DNA from: Mycolicibacterium wolinskyi
Lineage (GTDB): Bacteria > Actinomycetota > Actinomycetes > Mycobacteriales > Mycobacteriaceae
Length of the DNA stretch: 64,000 nt
Assembly (NCBI RefSeq): GCF_002101965.1
Contig: NZ_LQQA01000029.1
Location: 452,148 to 516,147, forward strand
Reading direction: 5' to 3'
Shown: positions 16,591 to 24,382 of the stretch, piece by piece
How positions within the stretch are numbered: position 1 is the first letter of the stretch
Layout of the letters: each line of letters begins with the position of its first letter
Position numbers and translations under genes: made by a program
The notes under the pieces: generated by a model
Database searches by the model: none
Seen by the model: only the letters and a program-made list of their open reading frames with translations
What the model was told of the DNA's origin: nothing

Positions 16591-17031
16591 ATGAGCAACA
16601 CCACCACTCAGGTGCGGGACGGCCGCGCCGCGGCGATCATGCGGCCGTCGGAGATCACCCCGCGGCAACGCGGGGGCGGAGCCCGCACGATTCCCATGGT
16701 CAGCCAGCAGGTGGGCGCCAAGGACTTCCTCAACGGCATCACCATGTTCGGGCCCGGCGCAGCGATTCCCGAGCACTTCCACAACTGTGACGAGTCGGTG
16801 TTGATCCTGCGGGGCTCAGCGGTCGCCCACATCGACGGGCAGACCTACCCCGTGGCGATGGGCGACACGTCCTTCATCCCGGCCGGAATCCCGCACTTCT
16901 TCCAGAACGCCTCAGACACCGAGGAACTGCACATCTTCTGGACATACGCGTCCGTCGACGCCAACCGCACCATCGTTGCCACCGGCGTCACCACCCGCAT
17001 CGACGAGGAACACGGCACCAGCGTCAGCTGA
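16591..17031 (+). CDS. Cupin-domain protein
   Basis: 146 residues forming a single small beta-barrel. The metal-binding cupin motif 1 is visible as PEHFHNCDESVLILRGSA and motif 2 as FIPAGIPHFFQNASDTEELHIF, giving histidine and glutamate ligands at the usual spacing. A GAGGAG ribosome site lies ahead of the ATG. Cupins in such operons act as isomerases, dioxygenases, lyases or ligand sensors; nothing here chooses among them. It belongs to the operon by tight spacing. Confidence 0.8.
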   Translation: MSNTTTQVRDGRAAAIMRPSEITPRQRGGGARTIPMVSQQVGAKDFLNGITMFGPGAAIPEHFHNCDESVLILRGSAVAHIDGQTYPVAMGDTSFIPAGIPHFFQNASDTEELHIFWTYASVDANRTIVATGVTTRIDEEHGTSVS

Positions 17032-17058
17032 CCGGCACAGACAAGGAGACAAGACATC

Positions 17059-18138
17059 ATGAGCAACACACTGCGGCTCGGCCTGTTGGAGGGCGACGGG
17101 ATCGGACCCGAAATCGTCCCGGCTTCGGTTGCGGCGGTGGACGCCGCACTGGCCGCGGCAGGCGCGCCGGAAGCCGACTGGGTCACGCTGCCGCTGGGCC
17201 GCACCGCCATCGACACCCACGGCAGCCACACGCCGCCCGAGACGCTCGAAGCGCTCGCCGAAATGGACGCCTGGCTGCTGGGACCTCATGACAGTGCCGC
17301 CTATCCCGAGCCGTTCAAATCGCAACTCAACCCGAGCGGCACCATCCGCAAGCACTTCGGGCTGTTCGCGAACATCCGGCCCGCCAAGTCATTCGAGGGT
17401 GCGAAAGCCGTGGTGCCCGGCACCGATCTGGTGATCGTGCGCGAGAACACGCAGGGCTTCTACGCCGACCGCAACACGTACGCCGGCACCGGCGAGTACA
17501 TGCCCGACGAGAACACCGCCATCGCGATGGGCATCATCACGCGCGCGGCCGTCGAGCGCATCGCCAAGGTCGCCGTCGACCTCGCCCGGGCGCGCCGCGG
17601 CAAGCTGACGATCGTGCACAAGGCCAACGTGTTGCGCCTGACCACCGGCCTGTTCCGGGATGTGTGCCGCGAGGTCGCCGCCGACTATCCGGAGGTCGAG
17701 GTCGACGACTACCACATCGACGCCATGACAGTGCATCTCGTGCGCAACGCCGACAAGTTCGACGTCATCGTCACCGAGAACATGTTCGGCGACATCTTGT
17801 CCGACCTGGCGGGCGAACTCGCCGGGTCGTTGGGCATCGCACCGTCGATCAACGCGTCGCTGGACCGCGCGATGGCCCAGGCCGCCCACGGCTCGGCACC
17901 CGACATCGCCGGACGCAACATCGCGAACCCGATCGCGATGATCCTGTCGGCAGGGATGCTGCTGCAGTGGCTGGGCGCCCGCCGCGATGACGCGACGTTG
18001 ACGAAGGCCGCGGAACTGGTCGAAGCCGGGGTCCAGGCCACGGTGAAGGCCGGAACCGTCACGCCCGACATGGGCGGCGCGTCCGGCACCGCGGAATTCG
18101 GCGCCGCTGTCGCAGCGACCATCAAGGGACTCGCGTGA
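17059..18138 (+). CDS. Isocitrate/isopropylmalate-family beta-decarboxylating dehydrogenase
   Basis: 359 residues of the IPMDH/tartrate dehydrogenase fold. The N-terminus has LLEGDGIGPEIVP; the substrate loop contains VIVRENTQGFYAD; the metal-binding aspartates are in NMFGDILSDLAGEL; the cofactor region has AAHGSAPDIAGRNIANP. The family oxidises 2-hydroxy acids carrying a 3-carboxylate and then decarboxylates them, as with isopropylmalate, isocitrate, homoisocitrate or tartrate. Biosynthetic leuB would sit with other leu genes, so here a catabolic substrate is likelier. Together with a co-regulated aconitase this gives an isomerase-dehydrogenase pair. The GGAG ribosome site lies ten bases before the ATG; the stop overlaps the next start as GTGA. 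Confidence 0.87.
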   Translation: MSNTLRLGLLEGDGIGPEIVPASVAAVDAALAAAGAPEADWVTLPLGRTAIDTHGSHTPPETLEALAEMDAWLLGPHDSAAYPEPFKSQLNPSGTIRKHFGLFANIRPAKSFEGAKAVVPGTDLVIVRENTQGFYADRNTYAGTGEYMPDENTAIAMGIITRAAVERIAKVAVDLARARRGKLTIVHKANVLRLTTGLFRDVCREVAADYPEVEVDDYHIDAMTVHLVRNADKFDVIVTENMFGDILSDLAGELAGSLGIAPSINASLDRAMAQAAHGSAPDIAGRNIANPIAMILSAGMLLQWLGARRDDATLTKAAELVEAGVQATVKAGTVTPDMGGASGTAEFGAAVAATIKGLA

Positions 18139-18794
18139 GTCCACTGATCGCGGTCGTGCACTCCACGCCGGCTTCGATCACGCCCATCGCCGCAGCGTTC
18201 GAGGTGGAGTTTCCCGATGCGCGGCTGTGGAACCTGATCGACGACCGGTTGGGGCCCGACGCCGACGCGGCGGGCACCCTGACCCCCGGCTTGCGGGATC
18301 GGATGTTGAATCTGATCCGCCACGGCATCTCTGGCGGCGCCGATGCTGTGGTGATGGCGTGCTCGATGTACGGAGAGGTCCGGGACGTCGCCGAAAAACT
18401 GTTCGTCACACCGGTGTTCAGTTCGGATGCGGACATGATGGACGAGATCGCCAGGATGGCGCCGCGACGGGTCGCGGTGTTGGCGTCTTTGCCTACCGCG
18501 ACAGCCGACACCTCGGCGAGGCTGGCTGATCGGTTACAGCGGTCGGGAGTGGATACCGAGGTCGTCGGCGTGTACTGCGAAGGTGCCGCCGCGGCCGCCG
18601 CTGCCGGCTGTTTGACGCGACTGGTCGATACGCTGACCGCCGCCGCGGATACCGGCACATTCGACCTGTTGTGTCTGGCCCAGTATTCCCTGAGCCCGGC
18701 GGCCGCCGACCTGGCCGCCAAAACCGGTGTGCCGGTGGTCAGCCCGACGCATCTGGCGGCGCGTGCGGTAGCGGCGCGGCTCGCACGATCATGA
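18135..18794 (+). CDS. Asp/Glu racemase-superfamily protein
   Basis: 219 residues. The chain shows the two-lobed racemase pattern with cysteine residues at equivalent places: ADAVVMACSMYGE near residue 77 and TFDLLCLAQYSLSP near residue 180, plus THLAARAVAARLA at the end. Family members include aspartate, glutamate and hydantoin racemases, maleate isomerase and arylmalonate decarboxylase. In an organic-acid operon an isomerase or decarboxylase is more plausible than an amino-acid racemase. Start GTG at 18135 and stop both overlap their neighbours, so it is an integral member of the operon. Confidence 0.7.
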   Translation: MSPLIAVVHSTPASITPIAAAFEVEFPDARLWNLIDDRLGPDADAAGTLTPGLRDRMLNLIRHGISGGADAVVMACSMYGEVRDVAEKLFVTPVFSSDADMMDEIARMAPRRVAVLASLPTATADTSARLADRLQRSGVDTEVVGVYCEGAAAAAAAGCLTRLVDTLTAAADTGTFDLLCLAQYSLSPAAADLAAKTGVPVVSPTHLAARAVAARLARS

Positions 18795-20038
18795 CCGGAC
18801 CCGTGCTCGGTTGCATTGCCGACGACTACACGGGCGGCACCGACGTCGCCGCAGCGCTGCGCCGGCGCGGGCTGCGCGTGGTCTTGCTGTTCGGCCCGCC
18901 CAGCGATGACGTCGACATCCGTGAGTGCGACGCCGTCGTGGTGGCGCTGAAGTCACGCGCCCTCGATGCCGAAGCGGCAGTCAAGATGTCGTTGGCCGCC
19001 CAGCAGTGGCTTGTGGACGACGCGCACGTCAAAACCGTTTATTTCAAGTATTGTTCGACATTCGACTCGACCCCGGCCGGCAACATCGGACCCGTCGCCG
19101 ACGCGCTGCTCGACGCCATGGGGTGCGGTGTGACGGTCATCTGCCCGGCGAGCCCCGAGCACGGCCGCACCGTTTACCAGGGGCACCTGTTCGTCGGTGA
19201 TCGCCTGCTGTCCGAGTCGTCGATGCGCCATCACCCGCTGACGCCCATGACCGACTCCGATGTGGTGCGTCTGATGGCAGCTCAGACCACGCATGGCGTG
19301 GATGGCCTTTCGTGGCAGCATGTCCGGCGCGGCCCGCAGGTGATCGCCGAGGCGCTGCGCAACACCGGTGCACGGTATGTCGTCGTCGATGCCCTGCATG
19401 ACGGTGACCTCGACGCGATCGCGCACGCGGTCGACGGCATGCGGGTTGTCACCGGCGGGGCAGGGTTGGCCGGCGCGCTCGGTGGTGTGGTCCGTGAGCA
19501 CGACAACCGTTCCCCGGATGTCACGACGGTGCGGGCACCGGCGGGGCCGGCGGTGGTGTTCGCGGGCAGCTGCTCACGAGCCACGCTCGAGCAAGTCGGC
19601 TACGCACGAGAGCATTTCGTGTCATACCGGCTCGATCCTCGCACGGTCGGCACCCCGGCCGAGCTACTGGCACCCGCGCGCGCATGGCTGGCCGAACATC
19701 TCGGCAGCCAACCGGTGATGATCTACTCGTCGGCGCCGGCCGGCGAGCGTGGCCCAGCAGATCCCGCTGTTGCCGACCAACTTGAGGCGACGATCGGTGC
19801 GCTGGCCAAAGACGCGGTGGACGCCGGGGCGCAACGCATCGTCGTGGCGGGCGGGGAGACCTCGGGCGCGGTGGTCGATGCGCTCGGTATCCGTTCGGTG
19901 GTGGTCGACGCCGAAGCCGACCGCGGTGTGCCCTGGTGCAGCACCGCCGACCACGGTGTGTCACTTCTGTTGAAATCCGGCAACTTCGGTGCGGCCGATC
20001 TGCTGGTACGCGCCGCGACGGCGGAGGTGCTGGCATGA
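18791..20038 (+). CDS. otnK: DUF1537 four-carbon acid-sugar kinase (OtnK-like)
   Basis: 415 residues starting at the ATG at 18791 that overlaps the previous stop; a longer frame upstream is not used. The N-terminal domain has the substrate-binding start LGCIADDYTGGTDVAAAL and the KYCSTFDSTPAGNIGPV motif; the C-terminal nucleotide domain has VVAGGETSGAVVDALGI. These are hallmarks of the family shown to phosphorylate acid sugars: 3-oxo-tetronate (OtnK), D-threonate (DtnK) or 3-oxo-isoapionate (OiaK). Adjacent to a class II aldolase, the OtnK-OtnC pairing (kinase then decarboxylase) is the nearest known pathway. The gene symbol reflects family and context, not proof of substrate. Confidence 0.78.
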   Translation: MTGPVLGCIADDYTGGTDVAAALRRRGLRVVLLFGPPSDDVDIRECDAVVVALKSRALDAEAAVKMSLAAQQWLVDDAHVKTVYFKYCSTFDSTPAGNIGPVADALLDAMGCGVTVICPASPEHGRTVYQGHLFVGDRLLSESSMRHHPLTPMTDSDVVRLMAAQTTHGVDGLSWQHVRRGPQVIAEALRNTGARYVVVDALHDGDLDAIAHAVDGMRVVTGGAGLAGALGGVVREHDNRSPDVTTVRAPAGPAVVFAGSCSRATLEQVGYAREHFVSYRLDPRTVGTPAELLAPARAWLAEHLGSQPVMIYSSAPAGERGPADPAVADQLEATIGALAKDAVDAGAQRIVVAGGETSGAVVDALGIRSVVVDAEADRGVPWCSTADHGVSLLLKSGNFGAADLLVRAATAEVLA

Positions 20039-20658
20039 GTGTTTCCGAGGACATCGTCGAGCTCGGTGCGTCGTTCTTCCGGCGCGGGCTGACGTTCGGC
20101 CGGACCGGCAACATCAGTGCCGTCGACACCGACGGGACTGTGCTGTGCACTCCGACGGGTGTCAGCCTGGACTCTCTGCGGCCGGAGACATTGTCACGCA
20201 TCACGGTGAACGGCACGCATCTGGACGGTCCACAGCCGACGAAGGAAGCGTTCCTGCACGTGGCCCTCTATCGGGCACGCCGGGACGCGCGAGCGGTCGT
20301 GCACACCCACAGCACGCATTCGGTGGCGGTGTCGTGCTTGTGTGATGTCGACCGCCGCAATGCATTACCGGTGCTGACCGCGTATTACGCGATGCGGGTC
20401 GGGGCACTTCCGCTGCTGCCTTACCACGCACCGGGCGATGAGCGGCTCGGTTCGGTCGCCGAGCTGGCCGCCGCGAAGCATCACGCGTTGCTGCTGTCCA
20501 ACCACGGCCCGATCGTGGCGGGCGCGGACCTCGCCGGTGCGGCCGACGCGCTGGAGGAGATCGAGGAGACCGCCAAGTTGTACCTGCTGCTCCGTGGCCA
20601 CGCGGTGAACCCGGTGACCCGCGACGAGGCCCGACGACTAGAGGAGATGTACCGGTGA
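20035..20658 (+). CDS. otnC: Class II aldolase / 3-oxo-tetronate 4-phosphate decarboxylase-like (OtnC-like)
   Basis: 207-residue small class II (zinc) aldolase-adducin protein. Visible features are the phosphate-site loop RTGNISAVD, the metal ligands in VVHTHSTHSVAVSCL, and the third histidine in LLSNHGPIVAGADL. The start at 20035 overlaps the kinase stop as ATGA, so kinase and aldolase are translationally coupled. In the OtnK/OtnC route the kinase product is decarboxylated here to dihydroxyacetone phosphate. A retro-aldol cleavage of another phosphorylated acid is the alternative. Confidence 0.8.
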   Translation: MSVSEDIVELGASFFRRGLTFGRTGNISAVDTDGTVLCTPTGVSLDSLRPETLSRITVNGTHLDGPQPTKEAFLHVALYRARRDARAVVHTHSTHSVAVSCLCDVDRRNALPVLTAYYAMRVGALPLLPYHAPGDERLGSVAELAAAKHHALLLSNHGPIVAGADLAGAADALEEIEETAKLYLLLRGHAVNPVTRDEARRLEEMYR

Positions 20659-21701
20659 CCACCGTCAATCTGGAGGCTAACGCCGTAACTGGTTGTGGGA
20701 CCGAGGTTCTGAAGGCGTACGGTGTGCCGGACGCGGACGCTCGTCTGGTCGCCGAGTCACTCGTCACCGCCGACCTGTGGGGCCATCCGTCACACGGTAT
20801 GTTGCGTCTGCCCTGGTATGTCGCACGCCTGCGGTCCGGTGTCATGAATCCGGTCAGCGACCCGGAAGTGGTGAGCTCGTTCGGCGCGGTCACAGTGCTC
20901 GACGGCCGAGACGGCGTCGGACAGATCGTGACGGCCCGTGCCGTGGACGCCGCGGCCGCCGGTGCCGCTCAGCACGGCGTCGCGGTGGTGGCGGTGCGCA
21001 ACAGCAACCACTTCGGCACGGCGGCGTACTGGACCAGGGTGCTGGCCGAGCGCGGCTGTGTCGGCATTCTGACCACGAACGGCAGCCCGGCCATGGCGCC
21101 GTGGGGCGGGTTGCGCAAGATGGTCGGCGCGAACCCATGGTCGATCGCGGTGCCGAGCGGGTCCCACGGAGCGGTCGTGCTCGACATCGCCAATACCGGC
21201 GTCGCACGTGGAAAGATCTACGCCGCAAAGGAACGCGGACAACAGATCCCGCAGGGCTGGGCCATCGACGCGGCCGGCTTGCCGACCACAGACCCGCAAG
21301 CGGCCCTCGACGGCCTGATCCTGCCGATGGCCGGCCACAAAGGCTATGCGATCTCCTTCATGATGGACGTGTTGTCCGGTGTCCTGACCGGAAGCTCCTA
21401 CGGCACCGATGTTGTCGGGCCCTATGTGCCCGACCAACGCAGCGGTTGCGGACATCTCGTGCTGGCGATCGACATCGGCGCGATGCTTCCGCCTGACGAG
21501 TTCGGCCGGCGCATGGACCACTACATCGACACCATCAAGTCCTGCCCGGCCGCGGGCGACAGCGACGTCCTGGTACCCGGCGAGCTCGAGAACCGGGCCA
21601 TCGAGCGGGCCGCAGGCACGGTCACGCTGCCCGCGGCCACCCTCGCCGAAGTCAACGCCCTCGCCGACGCTGCCGGCGTCGCGCCTCTCGCAACGGAGTA
21701 G
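20655..21701 (+). CDS. Ldh-family (malate/ureidoglycolate/sulfolactate type) oxidoreductase
   Basis: 348 residues of the Ldh2/MDH2 family, an NAD(P)-dependent 2-hydroxyacid dehydrogenase fold unrelated to Rossmann lactate dehydrogenase. Typical segments are ADLWGHPSHGMLRLPWYV with the active histidine, VAVRNSNHFGTAAYWT, ILTTNGSPAMAPWGG and NPWSIAVPSG. Members reduce or oxidise 2-keto/2-hydroxy acids such as ureidoglycolate, diketogulonate and sulfolactate. It can supply the 2- or 3-oxo acid that the DUF1537 kinase acts on. GTG start overlaps the aldolase stop. Exact substrate is open. Confidence 0.85.
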   Translation: MTTVNLEANAVTGCGTEVLKAYGVPDADARLVAESLVTADLWGHPSHGMLRLPWYVARLRSGVMNPVSDPEVVSSFGAVTVLDGRDGVGQIVTARAVDAAAAGAAQHGVAVVAVRNSNHFGTAAYWTRVLAERGCVGILTTNGSPAMAPWGGLRKMVGANPWSIAVPSGSHGAVVLDIANTGVARGKIYAAKERGQQIPQGWAIDAAGLPTTDPQAALDGLILPMAGHKGYAISFMMDVLSGVLTGSSYGTDVVGPYVPDQRSGCGHLVLAIDIGAMLPPDEFGRRMDHYIDTIKSCPAAGDSDVLVPGELENRAIERAAGTVTLPAATLAEVNALADAAGVAPLATE

Positions 21702-21703
21702 CC

Positions 21704-22024
21704 ATGTACACGTTGTTCGTCACCCTCGACATCAGGCCGGACCGGATCGACGAGTTCATCGAAGCGATCACCGTCAACGCCACAGCATCCCTGCGCGACG
21801 AGCCGGGATGCCTGGCCTTCGACGTGCACCGCGACGAGAACAACCCCACGCGGTTCTATCTCTACGAGATATACGTCGACGAGGATGCCTTCCGCACCGC
21901 GCACCGGGGCGCCCCGCACTACGCCCGTTGGCAGGAAGCGGCGAAACGGTGTGTGGTCGACGGTGGCCACACGAACACCTTCGCGCGCCCCGTCCATCTG
22001 GGCGGCATCGTCGCTCCTGGGTGA
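21704..22024 (+). CDS. ABM-domain (antibiotic biosynthesis monooxygenase-like) protein
   Basis: 106 residues with the small ferredoxin-like ABM fold: FVTLDIRPDRIDEFIEAI at the start, EPGCLAFDVHRDENNPTRFYLYEIY in the middle and FRTAHRGAPHYARW near residue 65. Enzymes of this size and fold include LsrG, which handles a phosphorylated diketone in autoinducer-2 breakdown, and many quinol monooxygenases. Next to a kinase for oxo-acids, an LsrG-like role on an unstable phospho-keto intermediate is a reasonable guess. The start lies two bases after the dehydrogenase stop. Confidence 0.78.
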   Translation: MYTLFVTLDIRPDRIDEFIEAITVNATASLRDEPGCLAFDVHRDENNPTRFYLYEIYVDEDAFRTAHRGAPHYARWQEAAKRCVVDGGHTNTFARPVHLGGIVAPG

Positions 22025-22779
22025 CCCCCAGCTACAGTGGTTGGGTGGGCGACCAATTTGCGCGGATCGAGCAGGCTCCGCGAGAACCGCTGTCCGCCGA
22101 GGTGGCCAAGGCGCTTCTGGAGGCGGTCTTCTCGGGCCAGATCCTGCCTGGCACCCGCATGCCGTCGGAGCGTCAACTCGCCGAATCGTTCGGCGTCGGT
22201 CGCTTCGTGGTTCGCGAGGCACTCAAGTCGCTGGGCCTGCTCGGCCTCTTGGAGGTTCGCCAGGGCGACGGCACGTATGTACGCCCACCCGATTCGAGCC
22301 TGCTGCCGCGCGTCGTCGAATGGGGCCTGTTGGTAGGCGAGCAGCGGACGAGCGACTTGGTCGAGACGCGCAAGCATCTGGAACCGGTGACCGCACGCCT
22401 CGCGGCGGAGCGTCGTAGCGAGGCCGACCTCGTCGCCATCCGCTCGCACCTGGATGGCATGCGCGACGCCGGGGACACGGAGTCGTTCGTCGACGCCGAC
22501 GTCGCCTTTCACCTCGGCATCGCCGCGGCGACCGACAACATCGTGCTGTCGAACATGCTCACCAGCATCGCCTCGCTGCTCAAGGTGTGGATTCGCAACG
22601 TCGTCGACGCGGCCGAGTCCCGGGAACCGTCCTACCTCGAACACGTGCCGATCTTCGAGGCGATCAAGGTGCGCGACGGCGACGCCGCCGCAGAAGCGAT
22701 GGCGGCGCACATGGAAGGCGCGACGTGCCGGCTCAACGCCGCACTTGCCGAGCACGGCAGAAGCCTGCGGCACGACTGA
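22021..22779 (+). CDS. FadR/GntR-family transcriptional regulator of the acid-sugar operon
   Basis: About 252 residues. A GntR winged helix (SAEVAKALLEAVFSGQILPGTRMPSERQLAESFGVGR in sequence) fills residues about 20-85, followed by an FCD ligand domain with metal-type histidines (DADVAFHLGIAAAT and HVPIFEAI with MAAHMEGATCRLN). The GTG at 22021 overlaps the previous stop; a GTG at 22045 is the alternative. As the last gene of the operon it probably represses its own expression through the compound palindrome at 10999-11028, whose GGGCGACCAATTT word recurs at 22047-22059. Confidence 0.85.
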   Translation: MTPSYSGWVGDQFARIEQAPREPLSAEVAKALLEAVFSGQILPGTRMPSERQLAESFGVGRFVVREALKSLGLLGLLEVRQGDGTYVRPPDSSLLPRVVEWGLLVGEQRTSDLVETRKHLEPVTARLAAERRSEADLVAIRSHLDGMRDAGDTESFVDADVAFHLGIAAATDNIVLSNMLTSIASLLKVWIRNVVDAAESREPSYLEHVPIFEAIKVRDGDAAAEAMAAHMEGATCRLNAALAEHGRSLRHD

Positions 22780-22799
22780 CGGATCCAACGTCTCGCTAC

Positions 22800-22812
22800 A
22801 CTTACCGTAAGT
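22800..22812. promoter_or_regulatory. 13-bp palindrome before the CoA-transferase gene
   Basis: ACTTACCGTAAGT: arms ACTTAC and GTAAGT are exact reverse complements around one base. It lies 17 bases before the CoA-transferase start, where a promoter should be, so it may be a repressor site, for example for a TetR-type protein. No candidate regulator is adjacent. Confidence 0.4.
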
Positions 22813-22828
22813 CCAACGGTGAGGGGTT

Positions 22829-24058
22829 GTGTTGATCAAGGTCATGCAGGGTGTGCGGGTGCTCGAGGTCGCGCAGTTCACGTTCGTGCCCGCGGCGGGC
22901 GCCATCCTCGCCGACTGGGGTGCCGACGTCATCAAGGTCGAGCATCCGGTGCGCGGTGACACTCAGCGCGGTTTCATCAACATGGGCGGCTTCGAGCTCG
23001 ACCCCAACCGCCACCCGCTCATCGAGCATCCCAACCGGGGTAAACGCAGTGTCGGGATTGACATCTCAACGCCCGGCGGGCAGGAGGTGCTCTATGAGAT
23101 AGCCAAGACCGCCGACGTGTTCCTCACCAACTACATGCCGCAGGCCCGGCAGAAGAACCAGTTCGATGTCGAACACATCCGCGCGGCCAACCCCGACATC
23201 ATCTACGCCCGCGGCAGCGCCTACGGCGACAAGGGGCCGGAGCGCATGGTCGGCGGATTCGACGGCACCGCATTCTGGACCCGCAGCGGCGTGGGGCACG
23301 CCCTGACTCCCGAGGAACTGGGAGGTGCGCTGTCGCAAGGAATCCCGGCATTCGGGGATTCGATCGGTGGCATGAACATCGCAGGCGGCATCTCGGCGGC
23401 GTTGTTCCACCGCGAACGCACGGGCGAAGCGCTCGAGATCGACGTCTCACTGCTGTCGACCGCATGGTGGGCCGCCGGTGCGAGCGTCACCCAGGGTATG
23501 GAGACCGGTGAGACGATGCGCTCGCTCATGCCGGATTCCATCGGGCCCACGGTCAATCCGTTCCTCGGTAACTATCTGACCTCGGACGGCGGCACCATCA
23601 ACCTGTGCATCGTGAGCCCCACCGGCTACATCCGCGACGCGTTCGAGCACCTGGGCCTGCCCGAGCTGGCCGACGATCCACGCTTCTCCGACGTGCTTCC
23701 ACTGATCGAAAACGCCGAGGCGGCAGCTGAACTGATCGCCAAGTCGATCCGCAGCAAGCCCTTCGAATACTGGCGCCGGCACCTCAAGACGATGAAGGGT
23801 CAATGGGCGCCGTTCCAGAGCCTGGTCGACCTCAGCACTGACGAGCAGGCCATCGCCAACGACATGATCGTCGAAGTGGAATCGTCTGACGGCGGCAAGC
23901 CGTTCCGGGTCGTGCGAGGGCCCGTGCAGTTCAACCACGAGCCGCTCGAAACCACGCGTGCGCCACAAGCTTCCGAGCACACCGAGCTGGTGCTCATGGA
24001 GCTGGGAATGGACTGGGACCGCATCGCCGAACTCAAGGACGCCGGCGCGATCGCCTAG
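22829..24058 (+). CDS. Class III CoA-transferase (CaiB/BaiF family)
   Basis: About 409 residues. The N-terminal EVAQFTFVPAAGAILADWGADVIKVEHPVRGD is the CoA-binding signature, and the catalytic aspartate is D145 in GGFDGTAFWTRSG. The family moves CoA between carboxylic acids in carnitine, oxalate, bile-acid and aromatic-acid metabolism. Start choice among GTG 22829, TTG 22832 and ATG 22844 is uncertain; a GAGGGG at 22821-22826 suits the TTG best. It is separated from the preceding operon by about 50 bases with its own palindrome, so it may be independently transcribed. Substrate unknown. Confidence 0.85.
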   Translation: MLIKVMQGVRVLEVAQFTFVPAAGAILADWGADVIKVEHPVRGDTQRGFINMGGFELDPNRHPLIEHPNRGKRSVGIDISTPGGQEVLYEIAKTADVFLTNYMPQARQKNQFDVEHIRAANPDIIYARGSAYGDKGPERMVGGFDGTAFWTRSGVGHALTPEELGGALSQGIPAFGDSIGGMNIAGGISAALFHRERTGEALEIDVSLLSTAWWAAGASVTQGMETGETMRSLMPDSIGPTVNPFLGNYLTSDGGTINLCIVSPTGYIRDAFEHLGLPELADDPRFSDVLPLIENAEAAAELIAKSIRSKPFEYWRRHLKTMKGQWAPFQSLVDLSTDEQAIANDMIVEVESSDGGKPFRVVRGPVQFNHEPLETTRAPQASEHTELVLMELGMDWDRIAELKDAGAIA

Positions 24059-24292
24059 GTTTTCTGCCGGCCGACGCACGCGATTGTCGCGCTTACGCCC
24101 ACGCTTGTCACGCCTACACCCACGCTTGTCACGCTGGAGTGGCTGTCGAAGCCGAGCGCCACTCCAGCGTGACAAGCGGGGCTGTCTCGTCTTGAGAGCC
24201 AGAACCTCGCGGCTGCAAACAACTCTGGAGCCGTCGACTGTTGTCGACGACTCCAGAGTGAAAGTTGCCGGTGGGCCCGGCGTTGTGAGGGT
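24059..24292. repeat. Hairpin-rich spacer with three 21-bp tandem repeats and two long inverted repeats
   Basis: No gene was found here. Three degenerate 21-base units start at 24081, 24102 and 24123, the last two sharing CGCTTGTCACGC. The third unit (24123-24143) is the left arm of a perfect 21-bp inverted repeat with 24158-24178 (loop 14). A second, 17-bp inverted repeat pairs 24222-24238 with 24243-24259 with one mismatch and a 4-base loop. Placed between the rightward CoA-transferase stop and leftward genes, they can act as a bidirectional terminator without a U tract. Confidence 0.7.
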
Positions 24293-24364
24293 TCAGTGAG
24301 CGGGGTGCACCGCCCGGCGGCGCCGGTGCAGCAGGGCGGTGAGCCAGCGAACGTCGATCAGCAT
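24293..24364 (-). CDS. Possible 23-residue small protein downstream of the STAS gene
   Basis: A short leftward frame begins MLIDVRWLTALLHRRRR and ends after 23 codons. An AGAAAGG stretch lies ten bases before its ATG, and it begins 18 bases after the STAS-gene stop, so it could be the second gene of that transcript. It has a hydrophobic-basic amphipathic character. It could equally be chance; no homologue is recognised. Confidence 0.22.
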   Translation of the reverse strand: MLIDVRWLTALLHRRRRAVHPAH

Positions 24365-24382
24365 GTCGGATGGGCCTTTCTC

